Assembly (NCBI GenBank): GCA_037903355.1
Contig: JBAJFE010000027.1
Coordinates: 434,001-498,000, forward strand
From: Trichuris trichiura
Lineage: Eukaryota > Nematoda > Enoplea > Trichinellida > Trichuridae
Length of the DNA: 64,000 nucleotides
Direction: 5' to 3'
Translations under genes and position numbers: made by a program
Notes under the pieces: model-generated
What the model was told of the DNA's origin: nothing
The model's input: only the letters and a program-made list of their open reading frames with translations
Databases searched by the model: none
Shown here: piece after piece, positions 41,269 to 53,300 of the stretch
Layout: every line of letters begins with the position of its first letter
Position numbering within the stretch: the first letter of the stretch is position 1

Positions 41269-41439
41269 TGTAACAGACCACCGAGTCTCTTCAAACCTTT
41301 TATTCACCGTACCACGCCGGACGCACACAAATAACGCTGACGGTACCGAAGCCTACTACTCACTACTCTTTCTCTGACGTGTGTCTACTGTACACCTCAT
41401 ACCTGCATTCCGTCCTACCTACTTATCTCTAGCGTTACA
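41269..41439 (-). repeat. 5' LTR of gypsy D
   Basis: TG...CA bounded on the minus strand, 171 bp, immediately followed (minus direction) by the PBS-like TTTGGCGACCGCGG. Confidence 0.8.
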
Positions 41440-44400
41440 ATATAGGCACCGTGCTAAGAGAAAGACGCAAGCGTAGCTGGCCTAATCGCCGGAGCACCAA
41501 GCACTTTTCGTCACGGCTCACCAATGGTGTCCACACGTTCCGATCTGGGCGGCACCCGCAGTTCCCTGCCGCGACGCACAAAACTCTGTCCTTAGCCTCT
41601 GTGGTGGACCCAATAGTTAAGATGGAACGATGCTGCTGCGCAGAAGAATACGACGATGCACATGCAATCGTTCATTTGGGCGGCGTGGCGCGCCCTGGAT
41701 CAATTATATGATATTCAGTGTGCAGGCAAGATTATGTAAAGAAGGACCAACTGATGGGGGGCGCGTCTTTGCCGCTGTTGTCGACAAACGAACCGTTGCC
41801 TTATGTCTACAGGAATAAACTTTGTTTTGTTCTGCAGCCGAAATGGATAATGTGAGAACGGGAATGTACGGCTCTGCGAACACATCCGTTATCGACGGAA
41901 TGTGCGTAGGTCCTGCCCCGCTTTTCACGGAACATGGCCTCTTCCCCACTTGTTTATGAAATTTGTAAATTTCCTGTTCGACTATCAGCGTGACGGATAT
42001 CCCCTACCAAGCCCTAAACCTCCTTGAGTGCGCTCCTGCGGGGAACAAATTCGTTCCTTTGTTTCGCTGCAAAAAGACAACGAGCATTGGAAAGTGAACG
42101 CACTGCGGACGACGTTAGGGGAAATCTTTGCGAGAATGGTGCACTTCCGGTGCCCCGTACATCGAGATTTGCTCAGCCGCACACCGACCGATGCCTCGGC
42201 ATTGTTCGAGCGCCAGTGGGTGAATAAACCGTCTATATGAATGAATACACGAAGGGGGAGACCCTTTTCCTCTCTCCAGGGAAGAATTCTTCTCGTAAAT
42301 TGACCACGCTGGCGATCCTGTGCTCCGAAAGGGCACCAGTGTTCCCACTCGGAAACTCTGAGTTCTTTTCTGCTCGACGCAACTGGGAAATGCATATTTC
42401 TCCATCAGTCCTCGAGTCAGCCCGCAGTTTGGAATATTCCTATGCGCCCTTCTGCGAGCGGTTTTCAGAAACATTGTTTCATTTCGTCCTCCTTCCTCTT
42501 GGCTCTGAGGGCCCCCAGCTCTGCAGCTCCGGAACCGCAATAGTATCTCCTTAGTCCTCTGCGTTTGGTCAGTCACAGCTAATCGTTCCGTGGGTATAAG
42601 GGAAGCAGCTGCCTCACACGACACGACTCCAGGCGACATTGCCCTAAATTTTCAGTAATTTGGTCCACACTCTTATGCGCTGACGACGTCCAGAATTGCC
42701 ACAACCGTTCGGTAACGTTCTTCCTGCAGCAGGCGACGGTTAATTGGTTAGTATATGCACCGCGCTAATAGAAAGACGCAGGTGTAGCAGGCATAATCCC
42801 CTGGGCACCAAACAGTTTTCAGGACGGCCCACCAATGTCGTGAACTCGACGAGATCAGGGCGGCACTCGCAGTTCCCTCCAGCCAAGGTGAAAATTCCGT
42901 CCTTAGCCACAAAGGGGGCCCTATAGTTAAGAAGGAACGATGCTGCTACGCAGAGGAATACGACAATGCACATGTAGTGGTTCATTTGCGCGACGTCTTG
43001 CGCCCTGGATGAATTATATGATGTTCACTGTGTATGCACGATTATGCAAAGAAGGACGATCTCATGGAGGGAGCGTCGTTGCCGCTATTGTCGATAAACG
43101 AACCGTTGCCTCATGTAGGCACGAATAAACTTTGTTTTCTTTTTCAGGGAAAATGAATAATGTGAGAAGCTGAGAGTGCAGCTTCGCGAGGTCATCTCTT
43201 ATCGACGGAATGTGCGTTTTTCCTGCCCCGTTCGCGACGGAACAGGGCCTCTTGCGCACTTGTTTATCGAGTTTGTAAAGTTCCTGTTCCACCATCAGCG
43301 TGATGGTTATCCAGCACCGAGCGCTAAATATATTGAGTGCGCTGCTGCGGAGAACAAATTCGTTTCTTTCCTCCCCTGCAAAAACACAACGAGCATGGAA
43401 ACTGAGCGCACTGCGGACGACGTTGGAGGACATGATCGCGAGAATGGTCCACTTCCAGTTGCCCCGTACATCGAGGCTTGCACAGCCGCACAGCGAACGG
43501 TGCGTCGGTATTCTTCTAGCACTGATGGCTGAATAAACTCTCTATATGAGTGTAAGCACGAAGGCAGAGACCCGCTTCCCCCGTCCAATGAAGGCGTCTA
43601 TTCGCAAATTGACTACGCTAACCATCCTGTGCTCCGAAAGGGCACCAGCGTTCCCACTCGGAAAGTCTGAGTTCATTCCTGTTTGGCGCAACTGGGAATT
43701 GCATATTCCTCAATCAGTCTTCCTGGCAGCCCGCAGTTTGTGATATTCCTATGCGCCCTTCTGCGAGCGGGTTTCAGAAAGACTGTTTCATTTCGTCGTC
43801 CTTCCTTTTGGCTCTGATTGCCTCCAGCTCTACAGCTCTGGAACCGGAGTAGTATCTCCTTGGTCCTCCTCGTTTAGTCAGTCACAGCTTATCGTTCCGT
43901 GGGTTGAAGCGAAGCAGGTGCCGCACTCAACACGGCGTCAGGCGACACTAGCATACAGTTTTAGTAATTTCGTCCACTCTACTACGCGCTGGCAACGTCC
44001 AGAATTGGCACAACGGTTGGGTAACGTTCTCTCGGCAGCAGACCGCGGACAATTCTTTAATATATGCACCGCGCTAAAAGAAAGACGCAAGCGTAGCTTG
44101 GCCTCATCCGCTGAGTACCAAGCAGTTTTCATCAAAAGTCACCAATGTTGTCAAGTCGTCCAGATCTGAGCGGGATCCACTTTTAGTCCAGCGAAGGACA
44201 CCCTTCCCTCATCAGCCTCTAGGGTGGGCTCAATAGTTAAGAAAGAACGATGGTGCTACGCGGAAGAATACGACGATGCACATGTAATCGTCCATTTGGG
44301 CGACGTGGTGCGACCTGGATCACTTATGTGATGTTTACTGTGGAGGCAGGATTAACTAAAAAAGGACCAACTAATGGAGGGCGCGTCGTTGCCGCTATTG

Positions 44401-47400
44401 TCGATAAACGAACCGTTCCCTTACGTCCACACCATTAAAGCTTGTGTTCTTCCGCACCCAAAATGGATAATGCGAGATCGGGAGGGTACGCTCTGCGAAG
44501 TCATGAGTTATCGACGGAATGTGCGTAGGTCCTGCCCCGTTTTTCAATAAAGATGGCCTTTTGCCCACTTGTTTATCAAATTTGTAAAGTTCCTGTTCGA
44601 CGATCCACGTGATGGTTATCCGCTACGCAACCCTAATAATCCTTGAGTGCGCTGCTGCGGGGAACAAATTCGTTTCTTTCCTTGCCTGGAAAAACACCAC
44701 GAGCATTGGAAGCTGAACCCACTGCGGACAACGTTAGAGGACATCTTTGCGAGAATGGTGCACTTCCTCTTGCCCCGTACATGGAGGTTAGCACAGCCGC
44801 ACACCGAACGATGCGTCGGTCTACTTCGAGCGTTGATGGTTGAACAAACTCTCTATATGAGTGAAAACACGAAAGCAGAGACGCGCTTCCCCTGCCAGTG
44901 AAGAATTCTGCTCGTAAGTTGACCACGCTGATGCCCCTGTGCTTCGAAAGGGCACCAATGTTCCCACTCGGAAACGCTAACTTATTTTTCGTTCGGCGCA
45001 ACTGGGAATTGCGTATTCCCCAATCACTCTTCGAGGCAGCCCGCAGTTTGTGGCATTCCTATGCGCCCTTCTGCCAGCAGTTTTCAGAAACATTGCTTGA
45101 TTTAGTGCTCCTTCCTCTTAGCTGCGACGACCTCCTGAGCTACAGCGCAGGAATTGCAGTAGTATCTCCTTGGTCCTCTGGGTTTCGCTAGTCACTGGTT
45201 ATCGTTCCGCGTGTAGAAGCGAAGCTTTTGTCGCACACCACAGGACGTCAGGCTACACTAGCCTAATTTTTGAGTAATTTCATCCGCTGTCCTATGCGCT
45301 AAAGACGTGCAGGAATGGCACAACCGTTGGGTGACGTTCTCTAGGCAGCAGCCCGCGGATAGTTGTTTAGTTTACGCACGGTGCTAAAAGAAAGACGCAA
45401 GGGTAGCTGCCCTCATCCCCTGAGCACCAAAGAGTTTTCATCATAGCTCACCAATGTGGTCCTCTAGTGCAGGTCTGGGCGGGATCCACACTTGATCCAG
45501 GCAAGAACCCCATTCCGCCCTTAGGCTCCAGGGTGGGACCAATAGTTAGGAAGGAACGACGCTGCTACGCAAAAGGATGAGACGATGCACTTGGAATAGT
45601 GCATTTGGGCAGCGTGGTGAGCCCTGGATCTATTGTATGATGTTCACTGTGCAGGCAAGATTATGTGAAAAAGGACCAACTGATGGAGATGGCGTCGTTG
45701 CCGCTATTGTGGATAAACGTACCGTTCGCGTATGCGGACACAAATAAACTTTCTTTTCCTGTACACCTAAAATGGGTGGTTTGAGAGCGAGAGGGTACGG
45801 CTGTCCGAAGTCACCTCTTCCCGAGGGAATGTGTGTAACTCCTGCCACGTTTTGCACGGAACGTGGCCTCCTTACCACTTCTTTAAGAAATTTGTAAAGT
45901 TCCTGTGCGACCTTCACGGTGAAGGTTATCGGCTGCCGGCCGCTAAAAGTCCTTGAATGCGCTGCTGCGGCGAACGATTTCGTTTCTTTCCTTCCGCGCA
46001 AAAACACCAGGAGCAGTGGAACCTGAGAGCACCGCGGACGACCTCAGAGGATATTGTTGCGAGAATGGACCACTTCCGGTTGCCCCGTATTTCGAGCTTT
46101 GCTGAGCCGCACAGCGAACGATGTGTTTGCATTGTTCGAGCGCTGATTGTTGAATAAACTCTCTATGTGAGTGAAAGCACGAAGGCAGAGTCCCGCGTCC
46201 TCCGTCCTGGGAACACTTCTGCTCATAAATTGAGCACGGTGATGCTCCTGTGCGTTGAAAGTGCACCAGTGTTCCCACTCGGAAACGCTAACTCCTTTTC
46301 CGTTCGGCGCAGCTCTGAATTTCATATTGCTCAAACAATTTTCGAGGCAGGCCGCAGTTTGTGGGATTCCTATGCGCCCTTCAGCCAGCAGTTTTCACAG
46401 ACATTGTTTGAATTCGTCCTGCTTGCGCTTGGCTCCGACGACGACCAGCTCTACAGCTCAGGAAGCGCAATAGTATCTCCTTGGTTCTCCGCGTTCGGCT
46501 AGTCACTGCTCATCGTTCCGTGGGCGGAAGCGAAGCAGGAGTCGCATACGACTCGACGTCAGGCGACACTGGCCTAAATTGTGAGTAATTTCATCCACTC
46601 ACCTACGGGCTAACGGCGTCGGGAAGTGGCACAACCGTTTGCTAACGTTCTCTCGGCAGCAGACGAAGGATAATTGTTCAATATATGCACCCTGGTAAAA
46701 GAAAGACGCATTCGTAGCTGGCCTCATCGGCTGGAAACCAAACAGTTTTCGCCACGCTCACCAACGTCGTCCATTGGTGCAGATCTGGCGGGGTCCGCAC
46801 TTTGTTGCAGCCAAGGACACCATTCCGTGCTTAGCCTCTAGGGTGGGCCCAATAGTTTAGAAGGAACGATGCTGCTACGCAGAAGGACGATGCACATGTA
46901 TCCGTCCATTTGGGCGACGTCGTGTGCGATGAATCAATTATATGATGTTCACTGTGCAGGCAAGTTTATGGAAAAAAGGACGAACTGATGGAGGGCTCGT
47001 CGTTGTCGCTATTGTCGATAAACGAAGCGTTCCCGTACGCAGACACGAATAAACTTTGTTTTCTTCTATACCAAAATTAGATAATGTGAGAACGGTAGGG
47101 TACGCCTCTGAGAAGTCATCTCTTCCCGAAGGAATGTGCGTAACTCCTGTTCCCTTTTCCACGGAACATGGCCTCTTGCCCACTTCGTTATCAAATTTGT
47201 GAAGTTCCTGTTGGACCATCACCAGGATGGTTATCATCAACCGGCCGCTGAACATCTTTGAGTGCGCTGCTGCCGGCAACGATGTCGTTTCTTTCCTTCC
47301 GCGCAAAAACAGCACAAGCACTGGAAACTGAACCAACCGCGGACGACCTTAGAGGATATTTTTGCGAGAATACTGCATTTCCGGTTGCCCCGTATTTCGA

Positions 47401-47992
47401 TCTTTGCACAGGCGCACAGCGAACGATGTGTCGGCATTCGTCGAGAGCTGATTGTTGAATAAACTCTCTATGTGAGTGAAAACACGAAGGCGGAGTCCCG
47501 CTTCCTCCGTCGAGGGAACAATTGTGCTGGTAAAGTGAGCACGCTGATGCTCGTGTGCGTCGAAGGTGCACCAGTGTTCCCACTCGGAAACGCTAACTTC
47601 TTTTCGATTCAGCGGAACTCTGAATTGCATATTCCTCAAGTCACTCTTCGAGGCACCGTGCAGTTGGTATCATTCCTCTGCGCCCTTCAGCCAGCAGTTT
47701 TCAGAAACATTGTTTGATCTCGTCCTGCATGCACTTGGCATTGACGACCTCCAGCTCTACAGCTCAGGAACCGCAATAGTATCTCCTTAGTTCTTCGCGT
47801 TTGCTCAGTCATATCTTATCGTTCCGTGGGTACAAGCGAAGCAGGTTCCGCACGCAAGACAACGTCAGGGAACAGTAGCCTAAATTTTGAGTAATTTGGT
47901 CCGCTCTCCTACGCGCTAACAACGTCCAGAATCCGCGCAACCGCTTGGTAACGTTCTCCTGGCAGCAGACGACGGATAATTGGATAATATGT

Positions 47993-48925
47993 GCACCGTG
48001 CTAATAGAAAGACGCATGGGTAGTTGGCCTCATCCGCTGGGCACCAAACAGTTTTCCCCAAGCTCACCAACGTCGTCCACTGTCTAGATCTGGGCAGGAT
48101 GCACATTTTGTTGCAGCCAAGTACACCATTCCGTCCTTAGCCTCTAGGGTGAGCCCAATAGTTAAGAAGGACGATGCTGCTACGCAGAAAAACGATGCTC
48201 ATGTGTCCGTCCATTTGGGCGTTTCTTTCCTTCCGCGCAAAGCAGCGCAAACACAGAAAACCGAACGCATCGCAGACGACCCTAGAGGATATTTTTGCGA
48301 GAATCGTCCACTTCCGCTTGCCCTGTTTGGGAGCTTTGCACAGTATAACAGCGAACGAGGTGTCGGCATTCTTCGAGTGCTGATGGTTGAATAAACTCTC
48401 TATATGAGTGAAAACACGAAGGCTGAGACCGGCTTCCTCCGTCCAGGGAACAATTCCGCTCGTAAATTGATTGCGTTGATGCTCCTGTCCTTCGAAGGCG
48501 TGGCAGTGTTCCCACTCGGAAACGCTATCCACTTTTTTCGTTCGGCGCAGCTGAAAATTGCATGTTGCTCAGTCACTCTTCGCGGCAGCCCGGACTTTGT
48601 GGCATTCCTAGGTGCCCTTCTGGGAGCAGTTCTCAGAAACATGGCTTGATTTCGTCCTCCTTCCTCTTAGCTTCGGCGACTTCCAGGTCTACAGCACTGG
48701 AACCGCAATAGCATTTGCGTGGTCTTCCGCGTTTGGTCAGACAGAGCTTATCGTTCCGTGGGTAGAAGCGAAGCAGGTGTCGCACACGACAAGACGTCAG
48801 GCGACACTAGCCTATATTTTGAGTAATTTCGCCCACTGTGCTATGCGCTAATTAAGGACCAGAATTGGCACAACCGTTGGCTAACGTTCTCTCGGCATCA
48901 GACCGCGCATAATTATTTAATATAT
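47993..48925. repeat. satellite unit with ~375-bp internal deletion
   Basis: This unit jumps from TCCATTTGGGCG (~48220) straight to TTTCTTTCCTTCCGCGCAAA, skipping the segment that in other units contains the AATAAACTTTGTTTTC block and the GGAATGTGCGTAA block. Length 933 instead of ~1,310. Confidence 0.75.
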
Positions 48926-49069
48926 GCGCCGTGCTGAAAGAAAGACGCAAGTGTAGCTTGGTTCATACCCTGAGCCCCACGCAGTTTTCATTGAGGCTGA
49001 CCAATGACGTTCACGCGTCCTGCTCTCCGGGGCGCCTAGATTTTGTTCCAGCTAGTGATCGCATTCTTT

Positions 49070-50356
49070 GGTCTATGATGCTACGGCGGTGCTGGAAGTG
49101 TCAGTCGGCTAGTTCATAGCGTAATCTGCCGCTCTACAGCTACATGAGAGGTTATCGGCGGCAAAACGGGAGGGACATTGTCGACAGGTTATGTGAAGAC
49201 GTGCTGAGTTGTTGCCCGGCTAGCACAATGGAGCATGAGTGGCACATTCAGTGACCCGGTTGTTGGTGTAAGGGAAGAGTGTTGAAGAATTCTACTAAAC
49301 AGCAACGTAATAGGCTCATGCAGTGATCCGGTTGCCGGTCTAACGGGTTAGCGCCGAAGTTTTTCGCTACAGCGCAATGTAATAGCGTCTGTATGTGTCA
49401 CCCATGCGTTTAGTGACCTGTAAAAAAGAGCGATGGTGAGGGAATTAAGCCGCTGCGCGTGCTTTGAAGCCGCACGAAACACAATTGGACGTGCAGGTGT
49501 TCAAGCAGAGACCTCGTCCAGGCATTCGTGAGAAACATCGGAGGTCAAGTGTCTGAGCTGCAGCGTGATTTGACAGACTGAGTAAATGTCATTCTGCGTT
49601 AAGTCTTTCTCGGGATCTAGTGGCCACTTCCCGTGTAAAAGTGAAGGCAGCCTAAATGTGGCACTAAGAAGGCGCAATATTTGTAGGGGCATCGACCAGC
49701 TGCAGGAGACAGCGCCAGACGAATAGGCGGCTGTGGTTTTTCTATGCGGCAAGGGACTGCTGCACAGCCAGGGCTCCTTCGCTTGCACCCACACTGACAG
49801 GTGGAGCCGCCAGCGCCACAGCCACGTCACAGCCAGCGGTATGTCGACCGTTAACGTTTACTTCCTCTGACGGCTTCTGCCGGACTGGGTACACCCCGGT
49901 GAACTCGTCACATGCGCCTATAGCGAAATCGGCGCATCGCCTTCGTCAATCTTTGCGCCTGCGTTATCAGTGCGTATGCTATTTCCTTTCTTGCAATACT
50001 CATTGCTCGCGTGTTCAGTGGTCGCTAAATAACGTTACTTTGCGCTATGCTTCTTGTCGTTTGCGCCACGCTCAAAACTGCGTCACCCACCAGCAGCCAC
50101 GAACACGCTTTATGTTAAGGTTTAGGCTTAGGATAGAGCAGAGCACGATCGCTGGCGTCGTTATTGGCTCTCACTGGGAAACAATTGCCTGAACGAGCAA
50201 CTGTTTCCAGGTGTTCATCGTTCTTTTGGTAATTCCCATCCCTCGCATCAGTGCGCAGTGAACAATGGCTTAGGGCACGCTTACGTAATCATGCTCACTT
50301 GATTTCCTACGAAGTTGCCGACTGACACCTCCGGCAACGCCGTGGCCCAAAAGACC
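49070..50356 (+). mobile_element. Merlin-like element inside the satellite
   Basis: Left terminus GGTCTATGATGCTACGGCGG...GGAAGTGTCAGTCGGC; right terminus, inverse, GGGTCTTTTGGGCCACGGCG...GGAGGTGTCAGTCGGC. The inside matches the 8874-9735 family and keeps GTTTAGGCTTAGG. Satellite sequence stops at about 49069 and restarts at 50358 at a different point of the unit, so ~635 bp of satellite was lost here. No transposase. Confidence 0.75.
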
Positions 50357-53300
50357 CAAACTGTCTGTATGAGTAAAAACGCGAAGGCAGAGACCCGCTT
50401 CGTCCGTCCAGGGAACAATTCTGACCGTGAATTGACCACAATGGTGACCGGTGCGTCGAAAGGGCAACACTGTTCCCACTCGGAAACGCTAACTTCCTTT
50501 CCGTTCGGCGCAACAGGGAATTGCGTATTCTTCAATCACTCTTCGAGGCTGCCGGCAGTTTGTCGTGTTACTACGCGCAGTTCTGCCAGCAGTTTTGAGA
50601 AACACTGCGTGATTTCGTCCTCCTTCCTCTTGGCTCCGACGGCCTCCAGCTCAATTCCTCAGGAATCGCAATAGTATCTCCTCAGTTTTCCGCGTTTGGT
50701 CAGTCTCAGCTTATCGTTCAGTGGATAGAAGCGAAGCAAGTGTCGCACACGACACGACGTCAGGCAACCCTAGCCCAAAGTTTGAGCAATTTCGTCCACT
50801 CTCCCACGCGCTAACGACGTAGTGAATTGGCAAAACCGTTGGGTAACGTTGTCTCGGCAGCAGACCGCGGATGATTGTTCAATATGTGCACCGCGCTAAA
50901 AGAAGGACACAAGTGTAGCTGGCCTGATCCCCGAAGTACCAAGCAGTTTTCTTCAACGATCACCAATGTGGTCCACTCGCTCAGATCAGGGCGGCAGCCG
51001 CATTTCCGTCCAGCTAAGGACACCATTCTGTCCTTAGGCTGTAGGGCGGGCAGAATAGTTAAGAAGGAACGATGCTGCTACGCAGACTGATACGACGGTG
51101 CACATGTAATCGCTCATTTGGGCGACGTGGTGCGCCCTGGACCAATTATATGATGTTCACTGTGCACGCAAGATTATGTAAAAACGGACCAAATGACGGA
51201 CGGCGCGACGTTGCCACTACTGTCGATGAACGAACCGTTCCCGTATGCAGACACGAATAACGTTTGGTTTCTTTTGCTCCCAAATTGTATAATGTGGGAA
51301 CAGGAGCGTACGGCTTTGCGAAGTCATCTCTTATCGAGGGAAGGTGCGTAAACCCAGCCCCGTTTTCCACATAACATGGCCTCTTGCCCACTTGACTATC
51401 AAGCTTCTAAAGTTCGGGTTCCAACATCAGTGCTAAAATTACCCGCTATCGACCGCTAAACATGCTTGAGTGCGCTGCTGGCGCGAACGATTTCGTATCT
51501 TTTCTTCCCAGCAAAAGCACCGCAGGCACTGGAAACTGAACCCACCGCGGACGACCTTAGAGCATATTTTTGCGAGAATGGTCCACTCCCACTTGCCTCG
51601 TAAACTGAGGTTTGCACAGCCGCACAGCGAACGATGTGTCCGCAATCCTTGAACGCTGATGGTTCAATAAACTCTCTATATGAGTGAAAACCCGAAAGGA
51701 CAGACGCTTCCTCTGTCCAGGGAACAATTCTGCTCGTTAACTGACCATGCTGGTGCCCTGTTCGTAGAAGGGGCAGCAGTGTTCCCACCCGGATAGGCTG
51801 TCATCTTTTCCGTTCGGCGCAACTGACACTTCCATATCCCGCAATCGCTCTTCGAGGGAGCCTGCAGTTTGGGGCATTCCTATGCGCCCATCTGCCAGCA
51901 ATTTTCAGAAAATTATTTTATTTTATTCTCCTTCGTCTTATCTCGCACGACCTGGAGCAGTACAGCTCGGGAACCGCAATATTATCTCCTTGGTTCTCCG
52001 CGTTTGGCCAGTCACTGCTTATCGTTCCGTAGGTAGAAGCGAAGCAGGTGTCGCACACGACACGTCGTCAGGCGAGACTAGCCAAAAGTTTCCGTAAGTT
52101 CGTCCACGGTCCTATGCGCTAACGACGTCCAGAATTGGCACAGTATCGTTCTCTCGGCAGCAGACGGCCGACAGTCGTTTAATATATGCACCGTGCTAAG
52201 TGGAAGACGGAAGAGTAGCTGGCCTCATCCCTTGAGCACCACGCAGTTTTCATCTAGGATCACCAATGTCGTCCACTCGTCGCGGTCTCTACGGCATCCA
52301 CAGTTGGTCCTGCCAAGGACAGGATTTGCTCCTTAGCCTCTAGCGTGCGCCCAATTGATAAAAACTAACGATGCTGCTACGCAGAAGGATACGACGATGC
52401 GCATGTAATCGTCCATTTGGGCGACGTGGTGCGCCCTGGACTAATTATATGATGCTCACTGTGCACGCAAGATTATGTAAAAAAGGACCAAATGATGGAG
52501 GGCCCGCCGTTGCCGCTACTGTCGATGAACGAACCGTTCCCGTATGCAGACACGAATCAACTTTGTTTTCTACTGCACCCAAAATGTATAATGGGAGAAC
52601 GGAAGAGTACGGCTCTGCGAAGTCACCTCTTATCGAGGGATTGTGCGTGAACCCAGCCCCGTTTTCCACATAACATGGCCTCTTGCCCACTTGTCTATGA
52701 AGTTTGTAAAGTTACGGTTCGACTCTCGGCGTGAACATTATCCGCTACCGGACGCTAAACATCTTTGAGTGCGCTGATGCCGCGAACAATTTGGTATCTT
52801 TCCTTCCCACCAGAAGCAGCGCAAGCACTGGAAACTGAACCCACCGCGGATAACCTTTATGCGTATTTTTGCGAGAATGGTCCAGTCCCTCTTGTCTCGT
52901 ATATCGAGGTTTGCACAGCCGCACAGCGAACGATGTGTCGGCATTCTTTGAACGCTGATGGTTGAATAAACTCTCTATATGAGTGAAGAACCGAAGGGAC
53001 AGACCCGCTTCGTCTATCCAGGGAACAGTTCCGCTCGTTAACTGACCAAGCTGGTGCCCTGTTCGTCGAAGGGGCACCAGGGTTCCCACCCGGAAACGCT
53101 AACTTCTTTTCCGTTCGGCGCAACTGGGAATTTCGTATTCCGCAATCGCTCTTCGAGGCAGCCCGCGGTTTCTGGCATTCCTATGCGCCCATCTGCAATC
53201 AGTTTTCAGAAACATTATTTGATTTCGTCCTCCTTCGTCTTGGCTCCCATGAGCTCGTGCACTACAGCTCAGGAACCGCAATGGTATCTCCTTGGTCCTC

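Larger units (their letters stand above)
38921..41439 (-). mobile_element. gypsy-type retrotransposon D, truncated within pol
   Basis: Minus-strand 5' LTR 41269-41439 (TGTAACGCTAG...GGTCTGTTACA, 171 bp) with TTATTC polyadenylation signal complement at ~41301. PBS-like TTTGGCGACCGCGG follows it (~41250-41266). The coding region begins at 41228 and breaks at 38921 where the Merlin-like TIR starts. RNase H, integrase and the 3' LTR are missing. Its LTR abuts the satellite array. Confidence 0.85.
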
